Source: Verrucomicrobiia bacterium (GTDB lineage Bacteria > Verrucomicrobiota > Verrucomicrobiia > Limisphaerales > Pedosphaeraceae). From it: a stretch of 64,000 nucleotides of DNA. Below are positions 20,512 to 28,533 of the stretch, one piece after another (within the stretch, counting starts at the first letter, position 1; every line of letters begins with the position of its first letter). Made by a program: the position numbers and the translations under genes. Location of the stretch: the NCBI GenBank assembly GCA_036268055.1, contig DATAUW010000016.1:62001-126000 (forward strand). Direction: 5' to 3'. The notes beneath the pieces are model-generated. The model searched no databases. It was not told the DNA's origin and saw only the letters and a list, made by a program, of their open reading frames with translations.

Positions 20512-21090
20512 ATGAAAGTCTATGGCTTGACCGGTGGCATCGGCATGGGCAAATCCGTGGCCGCGACGACGCTTAGTGAACGAGGCATCGCGGTCGTGGA
20601 TACCGACCTTATTGCGCGTCAAATCGTCGAGCCGGGAGAACCGGCGTTGGGCGAAATTCAAGCCGCGTTCGGTCAGGAGTTGGTTGGCGCGGACGGACGA
20701 TTGCGCCGCGACGAACTGGCTCGGCGGGTCTTCGGCGATAACGCCGCACGGAAGCGTCTCGAAGAAATTCTTCATCCGCGCATCCGAACGATCTGGCAGG
20801 CGCAAGTCGAAGCGTGGTGCAAAGAGAATCGTCCGCTCGCGGTCGTGGTGATTCCATTGCTCTATGAAACCGCGGCGGAGAATTGTTTCGACGCCGTGAT
20901 TTGCGTTGCGTGCTCGGCTGCCACGCAAAAGCAACGCCTTCAAAATCGCGGCTGGGATGCGGATCAGATCAAAAAACGCATCGCCTCGCAATGGCCGGTG
21001 GAAAAGAAAATGGACCGAGCGAATTTCGTGGTGTGGACTGAGAGCAGTATTGAAGTTCACCAAGCGCAACTTTCGCGCGTCATTGGCTAA
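20512..21090 (+). CDS. coaE: Dephospho-CoA kinase
   Basis: This 192-residue protein has the normal CoaE length. It should catalyse the last step of coenzyme A synthesis, ATP-dependent phosphorylation of the 3' hydroxyl of dephospho-CoA, in the cytoplasm. The P-loop GGIGMGKS is at residues 8-15. The conserved VVDTDLIARQI segment follows, then the family-typical LHPRI motif (the usual HP.I) and a later V.IPLLYE. It lies 68 bases upstream of glgB on the same strand, which may be only an arrangement rather than a functional link. No strong Shine-Dalgarno is seen before the ATG. Confidence 0.95.
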   Translation: MKVYGLTGGIGMGKSVAATTLSERGIAVVDTDLIARQIVEPGEPALGEIQAAFGQELVGADGRLRRDELARRVFGDNAARKRLEEILHPRIRTIWQAQVEAWCKENRPLAVVVIPLLYETAAENCFDAVICVACSAATQKQRLQNRGWDADQIKKRIASQWPVEKKMDRANFVVWTESSIEVHQAQLSRVIG

Positions 21091-21158
21091 GGCATTTTGC
21101 GCCACAGGGCGCGCGAATTTCGGTATCAATTTTCGCGGGCTTTGATAAAGTTTCGGCG

Positions 21159-23357
21159 ATGCTTCTAACCCAAGACGAACTTCAAAGTCTCATCCACGCG
21201 CGGCATCGCACGCCCCATCAACTTCTCGGCATGCACCCGCTGGGCGACGGTTCCGGCGTGGTGGTGCGCGCGTTATTACCGAATGCGGCCAAGGTCGAAA
21301 TCGAGCCTACGCACGAGAAAAAAAAGCCGAAGTTTCAACTCAAGCAGTTGGACAAGTGCGGCCTTTACGAAGGCACGACCGCTGCGGCCAAGGACGTCTA
21401 TGCTTACGATTTGATCATCACCGATTACCAGGGCAATACGCGCCGCACGCGCGATGCCTATTCTTTTTTGCCGACGCTGAGCGAGACGGATTTGTATTTG
21501 TTCGGCAAGGGCGATGAGCGGCGCATTTACGAAAAGCTTGGGGCGCAATTAAGGACGATTGACGGCGTCGCGGGCACGAGCTTTGCGGTGTGGGCGCCGA
21601 ACGCGCAGCGCATGAGCGTGGTCGGCGATTTCAACGGCTGGGATGGGCGTTATCATGCGATGCGGCTGCTCGGCGCGTCGGGCGTGTGGGAATTGTTCGT
21701 GCCGGGCGTGGGCGAGGGCACGCATTATAAATACGAAATCAAGGGCGCGAACGGCGATTTGTTTTTGAAGACGGACCCGTACGGATTCTTTTTCGAGGCC
21801 GCGCCGAAGAATGCGTCCATCGTTTGGAACAACCAGAAATTTGCGTGGACGGACGACGCGTGGTGCAAGCGCCGCCGCGAGAGCAACGCGCTCAAATCGC
21901 CGATGAGCGTGTACGAATTGCATCTCGGTTCGTGGCGAAAAAAATCGGTGGCGGAGTCCTTCAGCTATCGTGAACTCGCCGGGATGCTGGTCCCGTATGT
22001 CACGCAAATGGGTTTCACGCATGTCGAATTGCTTCCCGTTTCCGAGCACGCATTTTATCCCTCGTGGGGTTATCAGGTGACGGGATTTTATTCACCGACG
22101 ACGCGTTACGGCACACCGGATGATTTTCAATATTTCGTGAACGCGCTGCACGAAGCGGGAATCGGCGTGCTCATTGACTGGGTTCCCGCGCATTTTCCGC
22201 GCGACGAATTTGCGCTGGCGAAATTCGACGGCACGGCGCTTTACGAGCACGAAGATCCGCGCAAGGGCGCGCATCAGGATTGGGGCACACTGATTTTTAA
22301 TTATGGCCGCCATGAAGTGAGCAATTTTCTCACGGCCAACGCGCTGTTCTGGTGCGAGCGTTATCACATTGATGGGCTGCGGGTGGATGCCGTGGCCTCG
22401 ATGCTTTATCTCGATTATTCGCGGCGGGAGGGCGAATGGGTTCCGAACCAATATGGTGGCCGTGAAAATCTGGAGGCGATTGAGTTTCTCAAAAAATTCA
22501 ATTACCTCACTCACACCGAACATCCGGGCGTGGTGACGATTGCGGAAGAATCCACCGCGTGGCCGCTGGTGACGCGTCCGCCGTATCTGGGTGGCTTGGG
22601 ATTTTCGTTCAAATGGAACATGGGCTGGATGCATGACACGCTGAATTATTTCCAGCGCGATCCGGTTTATCGCAGTCATCATCAGAACGATCTCACGTTC
22701 GCGATGCTGTATCATTACAACGAAAATTTTGTCCTGCCGCTTTCGCATGATGAAGTGGTGCATGGCAAAAGTTCGTTGCTTGGCCGGATGCCCGGTGATG
22801 ACTGGCAAAAATTTGCGAACCTCCGCTCGCTGCTGGGCTATCAATGGACGTTCCCGGGAAAGCCGCTGCTTTTCATGGGCTGCGAATTTGGACAGAGCGC
22901 TGAGTGGAATGCGAATGCTTCGCTTGATTGGCATCTGCTGGATCAGGGGCCGTATCATCGCGGGCTTCAACGATTTGTCGAGGACTTGAATCGCCTCTAT
23001 CTTTCAGAAGCGGGATTGTATGAATCGGATTACGACATCGGTGGATTTTATTGGATAGATTGCGCCGATCATCGCAACAGCGTGTTCAGTTTCATCCGGC
23101 AGAATCACGATCAGACGAGTGTGCTGCTGGTGGTGTTGAATTTGACGCCGTTGATGCGGACGCATTATCGGATCGGGCTGCCGCGTCCGGGGCGCTGGAG
23201 TGAATTGTTGAACAGCGACGCCGCGATTTATGGCGGCGGGAATCGCGGGAATTTAGGCGGGGTGATGTCGGAAGATTATAATGTTCACAACCAATCGTAC
23301 TCGGCCGAGTTCACGCTGCCGCCGTTGAGTATTTTGGTGTTCCGTCCCGAGCATTGA
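21159..23357 (+). CDS. glgB: 1,4-alpha-glucan branching enzyme
   Basis: The 732-residue protein has the usual GlgB architecture: an N-terminal branching-enzyme domain, a CBM48 module near residues 140-230 (FAVWAPNAQRMSVVGDFNGW), and a GH13 barrel. Asp410 in GLRVDAVASM is the nucleophile, Glu463 in TIAEEST the acid/base and Asp531 in PLSHDEVVHGK the third carboxylate. Their spacings match the E. coli enzyme. It creates alpha-1,6 branches in glycogen. No other glycogen gene is present in the window. A strong hairpin follows the stop codon. Confidence 0.97.
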   Translation: MLLTQDELQSLIHARHRTPHQLLGMHPLGDGSGVVVRALLPNAAKVEIEPTHEKKKPKFQLKQLDKCGLYEGTTAAAKDVYAYDLIITDYQGNTRRTRDAYSFLPTLSETDLYLFGKGDERRIYEKLGAQLRTIDGVAGTSFAVWAPNAQRMSVVGDFNGWDGRYHAMRLLGASGVWELFVPGVGEGTHYKYEIKGANGDLFLKTDPYGFFFEAAPKNASIVWNNQKFAWTDDAWCKRRRESNALKSPMSVYELHLGSWRKKSVAESFSYRELAGMLVPYVTQMGFTHVELLPVSEHAFYPSWGYQVTGFYSPTTRYGTPDDFQYFVNALHEAGIGVLIDWVPAHFPRDEFALAKFDGTALYEHEDPRKGAHQDWGTLIFNYGRHEVSNFLTANALFWCERYHIDGLRVDAVASMLYLDYSRREGEWVPNQYGGRENLEAIEFLKKFNYLTHTEHPGVVTIAEESTAWPLVTRPPYLGGLGFSFKWNMGWMHDTLNYFQRDPVYRSHHQNDLTFAMLYHYNENFVLPLSHDEVVHGKSSLLGRMPGDDWQKFANLRSLLGYQWTFPGKPLLFMGCEFGQSAEWNANASLDWHLLDQGPYHRGLQRFVEDLNRLYLSEAGLYESDYDIGGFYWIDCADHRNSVFSFIRQNHDQTSVLLVVLNLTPLMRTHYRIGLPRPGRWSELLNSDAAIYGGGNRGNLGGVMSEDYNVHNQSYSAEFTLPPLSILVFRPEH

Positions 23358-23369
23358 AGTACAAAGAAA

Positions 23370-23396
23370 CTGGTGGCCTGCTTTTACGGCCACCAG
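23370..23396 (+). terminator. Hairpin after glgB
   Basis: CTGGTGGCC (23370-23378) pairs perfectly with GGCCACCAG (23388-23396) across a nine-base loop, 12 bases after the glgB stop. No T-run follows in the plus direction, so it is a possible rather than proven terminator. Confidence 0.5.
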
Positions 23397-23684
23397 GAAA
23401 ATACTACTTTGGTTGAAGAACTTCACGCCCGAGGCGCGCCGTTTTTTCGCAGGTTAAAGACGGGTCTTTTCACCTTCACCATGATGATGAAGACGGAGAG
23501 AATTACAAAATCTCTTGTCACGGAGATGCTGGCTTTCTGCTGCATGAGAGGGAAAAAGCATGGCCCATACCAAGTGCGCGGGGGTTAAGTCCAAGCTCAA
23601 TTCTGCCGACATCATTCCGAGCGCCGCATTCCCCTTGTCCAGATTTGAAGACAGGTGTCCAGAATTGGCACGAGCGGCAGGGAA
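23397..23684. other. Intergenic stretch without a supported gene
   Basis: This stretch lies between the convergent ends of glgB and the gene at 23685-24389. The short open frames here have no domain, no ribosome site and no plausible coding pattern. I see nothing I can name. Confidence 0.5.
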
Positions 23685-24389
23685 TTATCGCGGAAACTGG
23701 TCGAATTTCGGCTCGGACATAAAACGATTGTCGCCCTCGAAGGTCACCACACCGTCATCAATCGTGAAGCGCGTCTTCCCCGCGAGCGAAAGCGCCTGCA
23801 AGGCTTCCCAGCCATTCAAATTCCAGCCGGCGAAGCTGTGGCGATAGAAGTGGAAGGAGTCGTAGGAATGAATCCGGGGAAGGAATTGCGCGCGGAGGTT
23901 TTTTCGCAGGATGGGCAGCAGGAAATCCCAATCGCGATCATTATAGAGCGCGTGTTGGATGAACGGGCGACCTTCGATGCGCGAGGCGGTGTCCAAATCT
24001 TTTATGGTGGCGAGAGGTTCGAGCGGGTCTTCGGTGGTGTGCAAGAGAAGCAGCGGCGGGCGAAAAGTGACCTGGATGAGAGTTTGATTGGTGAGGGCAT
24101 TGATGGCATCGAGCAGGGTTGGGGCGGCGTTGGTCAGCTTCGCGCGCGCGCGGCGGAACATGTAAAATTCATCGGTGGCGCCGGGCATGAAGACCAGGGC
24201 TTTCACGGTTGGGTCTTCGCGAAAAGCCGGGAGCAGGAGCTTGAGACAATTTGTGCGATTCAATTCGGCGACCGAAACGCCCAGCGGCATCCGGCTTAGG
24301 GCGTCCTGCCAGGTTTCACCGGCGCGAGCGGAGAATTGCGCCAGAAAAATTTCCAGCGCGAGCAACAGCAATGTAAGAAATGATTTCAC
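23685..24389 (-). CDS. Unknown exported protein, translationally coupled to hscB (234 aa)
   Basis: The chosen start is the GTG at 24389, because GTGA overlaps the hscB stop by four bases and the sequence then begins VKSFLTLLLLALEIFLAQFSARAG, a good signal peptide or membrane anchor. A longer upstream frame would run through hscB and is unlikely. The mature part is about 210 residues with alternating hydrophobic segments, and I recognise no known domain or catalytic motif. The overlap suggests co-translation with iscA-hscB, though an Fe-S role would be a guess; only one Cys (in NRTNCLKLLL) is seen in the mature part. It could simply be a downstream passenger of the operon. Confidence 0.7.
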   Translation of the reverse strand: MKSFLTLLLLALEIFLAQFSARAGETWQDALSRMPLGVSVAELNRTNCLKLLLPAFREDPTVKALVFMPGATDEFYMFRRARAKLTNAAPTLLDAINALTNQTLIQVTFRPPLLLLHTTEDPLEPLATIKDLDTASRIEGRPFIQHALYNDRDWDFLLPILRKNLRAQFLPRIHSYDSFHFYRHSFAGWNLNGWEALQALSLAGKTRFTIDDGVVTFEGDNRFMSEPKFDQFPR

Positions 24390-24988
24390 AAGGAGAGTCG
24401 CACGACACGTTCCTGAATTTGTTCCGACCAGCGTGTTAGATAGCCGAGCACGCGATACATTTCCTCGACGCGATCGAGTGGCCGGTTGGCGCTGGCAGTT
24501 GCGGTTTCCCACGCTGAATTCATGGCCTTGAGTTCTAGCAATAATTCTTCGCGCTGAGAATGAATCTTTTGCTGGCGCAAGGAAAGTTGTGCGACCCAAT
24601 TTTGCGCGCGTTCAAACCACGGGACTTTTAAAATCGGCGAGGTGACGCGCGAATATTCGAGGAGGAAGGCATCCACTTGTTTGCATAGCTGGCCGATCTC
24701 GAACATCGCGGTCATCAGGTTTTCCGGGACGCGCTGGATGTCGGCGGGTTTTGCACCGCGTTCCAATTCGAGCAAGTGGCGCAGGCGCTCCTTCGGTTCG
24801 CGCAAACATTGATACGCGGAATTCAATTCGGCGAAGCGCGCGCTGGCGGCGATGCGTTCGGGTTCGGGCGATTGATGGACGCGATCGGGATGGGTTTGCG
24901 TGGAGAGCGCGAGAAATTTTTCCTTGAGTGAATCGAGGTCGAGCCACGGGCGGCGCGGTTCGTTCAGCAGGGCGAAGTTGTCGGTCAT
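24386..24988 (-). CDS. hscB: HscB-like J-domain co-chaperone
   Basis: The 200-residue product starts MTDNFALLNEPRRPWLDLD; an upstream in-frame ATG is less likely as it runs towards iscA. The N-terminal J-domain has the HPD motif at residues 33-35 (QTHPDRVHQ), and a C-terminal helical region (LRHLLELERG...) matches the HscB substrate-binding domain in size and pattern. HscB normally delivers the IscU scaffold to the Hsp70 HscA during Fe-S cluster transfer. It sits 20 bases downstream of iscA, supporting this role, but no hscA or iscU is in the window. It overlaps the next gene by four bases. Confidence 0.85.
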   Translation of the reverse strand: MTDNFALLNEPRRPWLDLDSLKEKFLALSTQTHPDRVHQSPEPERIAASARFAELNSAYQCLREPKERLRHLLELERGAKPADIQRVPENLMTAMFEIGQLCKQVDAFLLEYSRVTSPILKVPWFERAQNWVAQLSLRQQKIHSQREELLLELKAMNSAWETATASANRPLDRVEEMYRVLGYLTRWSEQIQERVVRLSL

Positions 24989-25008
24989 GGCGAGCCGCCG
25001 CGGAAAAA

Positions 25009-25395
25009 TTACGCGCTGAAACTTTCGCCGCAGGAGCAACTGGTGGCGGCGTTGGGATTTTTCACTTTGAAGCCGCCTTCCTGCAAGGCATCCACGTAAT
25101 CGAGTTCGCTTCCGGTCACGTAAAGGGCGCTCTTGGGGTCCACAACCACGCGAATGCCGCAGGACTCGACGAGGATATCGCGGTTGGCGGGGCCGTCCTG
25201 CAAATCCATTTTGTATTGCAAACCGGAGCAGCCGCCGCCGACGACGGCGACGCGCAGAACGCCCTGGGCGCGACCCTGGCGGGCGAGGAGCGAGCCAACT
25301 TTTTTTGCGGCGCTTTCAGTGACTTTGATCAGGCGCTCATCGCCGACGCGAAAGGTGGCGGCGGGACGATTTTGGGTTGTGGATGCGGCGATCAT
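25009..25395 (-). CDS. iscA: IscA/HesB-type iron-sulfur cluster assembly protein
   Basis: The 128-residue protein has the three conserved cysteines of A-type Fe-S carriers: Cys56 in GGGCSGLQY and Cys120/Cys122 in SCSCGESF. The first 20 residues are a non-conserved extension, so a start a little downstream is possible. A-type proteins accept or pass on Fe-S clusters or iron in the cytoplasm. It heads the minus-strand group iscA, hscB, unknown exported protein. Whether it is IscA, ErpA or SufA cannot be settled from sequence alone. Confidence 0.93.
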   Translation of the reverse strand: MIAASTTQNRPAATFRVGDERLIKVTESAAKKVGSLLARQGRAQGVLRVAVVGGGCSGLQYKMDLQDGPANRDILVESCGIRVVVDPKSALYVTGSELDYVDALQEGGFKVKNPNAATSCSCGESFSA

Positions 25396-25455
25396 GTTTT
25401 ACTACGTTGTAATTGTATAGCGGGTGGGCGGGAGCGTCAATGAGGGGAAGTTTTT

Positions 25456-25481
25456 AGCCGCGGAGGCGCGGAGGCCGGAAG
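25456..25481 (+). repeat. Purine-rich dispersed repeat fragment (CGCGGAGG type)
   Basis: AGCCGCGGAGGCGCGGAGGCC resembles the start of the longer elements at 41405 and 44576. Confidence 0.45.
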
Positions 25482-25539
25482 GAGGGAATTAAAAATTAAA
25501 AATTTCGGACGAGCAGTTGGGTGTTTTTGGAAATGGTGG

Positions 25540-25761
25540 TCAGTAGTGGAAGAAAATGCGCATCACAATGACAAGGATCAGGATAAAGCAAATTATCAGC
25601 CATTCACGAAAACGCCTCCGGCTTCGCCACGCTGTCAGATTGTAATAAGGTTTTCCTTCCTTCCGATCGCTGTTTATCAAAATGACGAAGACGATCAGAC
25701 CAATCAAGACTGACGCGATCGCGTAACGAATTATTCTTTCTTTCGTTTCCATTGCAGTCAT
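25540..25761 (-). CDS. Small two-helix membrane protein, unknown
   Basis: The 73-residue product (or 70 from the second ATG at 25752, METKERII) has two hydrophobic segments, ASVLIGLIVFVILI and WLIICFILILVIVMRI, separated by a basic hydrophilic loop. It is probably an inner-membrane protein. It lies 25 bases downstream of another small membrane-protein gene on the same strand, so the two may be co-transcribed. No domain is recognised and the start codon is uncertain. Confidence 0.5.
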   Translation of the reverse strand: MTAMETKERIIRYAIASVLIGLIVFVILINSDRKEGKPYYNLTAWRSRRRFREWLIICFILILVIVMRIFFHY

Positions 25762-25786
25762 CCGCAGATAGCCGAAAAATAAGTAA

Positions 25787-26137
25787 TCAGCCAGGGAATT
25801 CAGAGGCGAGAAGGTCCTTTTTTGATTTGCGATAAATAAGGGCCACCGTACCGGCAGGAATCAATGCCATGGCTGTGAAAACGAGAAACAGGATGCTGAT
25901 GATTAGCATCTTTTCAAAGAAAGATGGCGAGTCTTGTGCCAGTGCGACTGGGTCATCTCCCCAGTCAATCATCATCCAGCTTGTTACCCATATTATGCCG
26001 CTAAAAACGGCGACGCGAAGGACGGTCCCTAAGATGGTCAAGCGATTCGACCGGCGGCGCAACATGAAAAATTGAATCAGGGCAGTCAGAATGAACATCA
26101 GCAGGAACAAGCCGCAGACTTTACCTGTTGTGTCCAT
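25787..26137 (-). CDS. Small membrane protein, unknown (116 aa)
   Basis: Three predicted transmembrane segments are visible: an N-terminal CGLFLLMFILTALIQFFML, a central VAVFSGIIWVTSWMMI, and IISILFLVFTAMALIPAGTV. They are connected by short charged loops, and the C-terminal tail is basic (IYRKSKKDLL). There is no recognised family. It is likely the first gene of a two-gene unit with 25540-25761. The composition is less GC-rich than in neighbouring genes, which may only reflect its hydrophobic codons. Confidence 0.55.
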   Translation of the reverse strand: MDTTGKVCGLFLLMFILTALIQFFMLRRRSNRLTILGTVLRVAVFSGIIWVTSWMMIDWGDDPVALAQDSPSFFEKMLIISILFLVFTAMALIPAGTVALIYRKSKKDLLASEFPG

Positions 26138-26230
26138 AAATCAGTTTTTTTGGTGAGCGACGATCTATCACGTCTGCGGGAAACAATATAGTGATGACGT
26201 GGAGTGTCAGCGAAAAAAGTTTGGTGAGGA

Positions 26231-26291
26231 AACCGCTGAAGCGGTTGGGAACGTACGTTGGTACTGGTTTTCCCCCAACTGAAGTTGGGGG
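26231..26291 (+). repeat. Pair of hairpins sharing a CTGAAG core
   Basis: AACCGC TGAA GCGGTT (26231-26246) and CCCCCAACT GA AGTTGGGGG (26272-26291) both have CTGAAG at the centre. They lie in the 384-base gap between purB (3' side) and the membrane-protein pair (5' side). Confidence 0.55.
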
Positions 26292-26384
26292 TTAATGAGA
26301 AGTGGTGAGACGGATTGCGCTTTGGAAAAAATGGCGATTAGTTAACTGACAATGCTGAGGCGAGAATTTGGCTTTTGGCGCGGA

Positions 26385-26470
26385 ATTGTGCCGCCTCCTG
26401 ACGGAGCTTGTTTTTTTTGGTTCGATAATTATAAACATGCCGGCCCTACGGGCCTTAGAGGAGGCACCGA
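26385..26470. repeat. Structured intergenic element downstream of purB
   Basis: GGCCC TAC GGGCC (26442-26454) is a short perfect hairpin. The outer parts GTGCCGCCTCCT and AGAGGAGGCACC are imperfect inverted copies, so the stretch could fold as one larger structure with an A/T-rich interior. It lies 50-140 bases past the purB stop. Confidence 0.4.
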
Positions 26471-26521
26471 GTGTTGGACATTTCCTATCTTCATCATCGG
26501 TTATGTTTTTCTTCAGCTAAT

Positions 26522-27835
26522 TCAAATGCCAAGCTTTTTGAAGCGGGCTTTTACTTGCTTGAAATGGAAGTCGAGGTTGCAGAGTTTGTCGAGTTCGGCG
26601 CGGGTGAGGAATTCGGCGACTTCGGGGTCGGCGAGGAGTTGGGTTTTGAAATCGGCATTAGCATCGCCGGCGTGCTTGGACTGCCAGGTTTTCATGGCGT
26701 TGCGCTGGACGAGTTCGTAGGCAGCTTCGCGGGTGAGGCCTTTGCGGATGAGCGCGAGCAAAATGGTTTGGGAATTCCACATGCCGAGCGTGAGCGCGAG
26801 GTTGCGCCGCATGTTCTCGGGATAAACGATGAGGCCCTCGGTGAGTTTGCGCAGCGTGACGAGCATGTAGTCGAGGAGCGTGCAGGAATCGGGAAAGATG
26901 ACGCGCTCGACACTGCTGTGGCTGATGTCGCGCTCGTGCCAGAGGGCGACATTTTCCAGGGCGGCGATGGCGTTGCCGCGCAGGACGCGCGCGAGGCCGG
27001 TGAGGCGTTCGCCGGTGATGGGGTTGCGTTTGTGCGGCATGGCGCTGGAACCTTTCTGGCCGGCGGCGAAAAATTCCTCGGCTTCCAAAACTTCGGTGCG
27101 CTGGAGGTGGCGGAATTCCGTGGCCCAGCGTTCGATGCTCGCGCCGACGAGGGCAATCGCACCGATGAATTCGGCGTGGAGATCGCGCTGGATGACTTGC
27201 GTGGCGATGGGCGCGGGACGCAGGCCGAGATTTTTGCAGACGAAGGCTTCGACTTGGGGCGAGAGATGCGCGCTGGTGCCGACGGCGCCGGAAAGTTTGC
27301 CGACGGCCACGGATTTTTTTACGGCAACGAGGCGTTGTTCAGCGCGGCCAAATTCGTCGTACATCAAGGCGAGCTTGAGGCCAAAGGTGGTGGGCTCGGC
27401 GTGGATGCCGTGACTGCGGCCGATCATGGGGGTGAATTGATATTTGCGGGCCTTGGCGGCGATGACTTCGCGCAGGGCTTTCACATCGGCGATGAGAAGT
27501 TCGGCGGATTGCGCCATCTGCACGGCGAAGGCGGTATCGCCGACGTCGCTGCTGGTGAGGCCGAAGTGGAGCCAGCGGCTGGCGGGGGCGCCGATGTTTT
27601 CGGCGACATTAGTGGTGAAGGCGATGACGTCGTGGTTCAGGGTGCGCTCGAGTTCCTTGCAACGCTCGAGGTTGAAGGCGGCGCGAGCTTTCATTTGCGC
27701 AAAATCTTTTTTGGGAACGAGGCCTTGTTTGGTGAGGGCTTCGCTGGCGAGGAGTTCGATTTGCAGCCAGATTTCCAGCTTGCGTTGCTCGCTCCAGATG
27801 TCGCGCATCTCGGCGCGGGAATACCGTTGTATCAT
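26522..27835 (-). CDS. purB: Adenylosuccinate lyase
   Basis: The 437-residue protein belongs to the fumarase/aspartase superfamily. The signature GSSAMPHKRNP is at residues 262-272 and carries the catalytic serine loop; SHGIHAEPTT at 141-150 contains the general-acid histidine. Length and motif spacing fit PurB. It cleaves adenylosuccinate and SAICAR in purine synthesis, releasing fumarate. It appears to be a single-gene unit with structured gaps on both sides. The start MIQRYSRAEM matches the usual PurB N-terminus. Confidence 0.96.
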   Translation of the reverse strand: MIQRYSRAEMRDIWSEQRKLEIWLQIELLASEALTKQGLVPKKDFAQMKARAAFNLERCKELERTLNHDVIAFTTNVAENIGAPASRWLHFGLTSSDVGDTAFAVQMAQSAELLIADVKALREVIAAKARKYQFTPMIGRSHGIHAEPTTFGLKLALMYDEFGRAEQRLVAVKKSVAVGKLSGAVGTSAHLSPQVEAFVCKNLGLRPAPIATQVIQRDLHAEFIGAIALVGASIERWATEFRHLQRTEVLEAEEFFAAGQKGSSAMPHKRNPITGERLTGLARVLRGNAIAALENVALWHERDISHSSVERVIFPDSCTLLDYMLVTLRKLTEGLIVYPENMRRNLALTLGMWNSQTILLALIRKGLTREAAYELVQRNAMKTWQSKHAGDANADFKTQLLADPEVAEFLTRAELDKLCNLDFHFKQVKARFKKLGI

Positions 27836-27878
27836 GCGAGGGAGGGTAGGGTGATGGGGGGGATGAGTCGAGTCTGGA

Positions 27879-27915
27879 AAGTGCGGAGTGCGGAATGCGG
27901 AGTGCGGAATGGGGG
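27879..27915 (+). repeat. Tandem octamer repeat (AGTGCGGA / ATGCGGAG)
   Basis: Four imperfect units of about eight bases: GTGCGGAGTGCGGAATGCGG and onward. A near-identical block lies at 32891-32930. Confidence 0.6.
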
Positions 27916-27995
27916 AAACAATGCGGGTGTGTGACGATTTGAAAGTGAAGTTACGGCTCGCGTGGCCGTTTGCCCCCCGATACAGGTTGAAAAGG

Positions 27996-28508
27996 TTATA
28001 GATTTACCGCCAACTCGATAAGTCTGCGGACGGTGTTCAGATTGCGCGCGGTTCCGGCGGTGGCGGCGGGAATTTTTAATTTGGAATCGGCCATGCCGTC
28101 GCCGTAGTGGACGTAGATCTCGCGCAGGCCCAATTTTATTTCTTCGTTTTTGTGGCCGGTGATTTCGTCGAGGGCATTGCGTGGCGGCGGGGCGTCGAGG
28201 AAAATGGCCACAGTGCGGTTGGATGCGGCGTTGGGAAAGGGATTTTGGGCTAGTATCTCTGACATCTCAACAGGTGTGCGAACGAGAACGCTTATGGGTT
28301 TACCTGCGTGCTTTTCGATTTGTGATTCGAGCAGAGCTTTGACCTGGGCTTCGGATTTTTTGCTTTTGAAGATGACGTTGCCGCTGGCGATGTAGGTTTG
28401 CGCGTTGGTGAAGCCGGCTTTTTCACACAAGGTCTTGAGGTCTTGCATGGGGAGTTTTCCGGTGCCTCCGACGTTTACGGCGCGCAGGAGAGCGATGAAG
28501 GTGTTCAT
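27996..28508 (-). CDS. DUF1697 family protein
   Basis: Starting at ATG 28508 (MNTFIALLRAVNVGGTGKLP) the product is 170 residues, the usual DUF1697 length, with the family's hallmark start ALLRAVNVGG and the later segment TYIASGNVIFKSKK. The C-terminus carries the typical TARNLNTVRRL motif. The biochemical function of DUF1697 proteins is not established. It lies 25 bases after the rhomboid gene at 28534-29421 on the same strand and may be the last gene of an apbE-rhomboid-rhomboid unit. Confidence 0.88.
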   Translation of the reverse strand: MNTFIALLRAVNVGGTGKLPMQDLKTLCEKAGFTNAQTYIASGNVIFKSKKSEAQVKALLESQIEKHAGKPISVLVRTPVEMSEILAQNPFPNAASNRTVAIFLDAPPPRNALDEITGHKNEEIKLGLREIYVHYGDGMADSKLKIPAATAGTARNLNTVRRLIELAVNL

Positions 28509-28533
28509 GGCAACCGTTAAAGAAAAAGAAATA

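Noticed and set aside
23655-23685. Possible sigma-54 promoter (TTGGCACGAGCGGCAGG)
   Set aside because: The GG to GC spacing is one base short of the consensus and no gene starts downstream on that strand.
23655-24299. 214-codon plus-strand frame
   Set aside because: Antisense to the exported protein coupled to hscB, which has a signal peptide and a stop/start overlap.
26471-27934. 487-codon plus-strand frame over purB
   Set aside because: Antisense to a certain gene; Gly/Ala/Glu-rich composition typical of a shadow frame.
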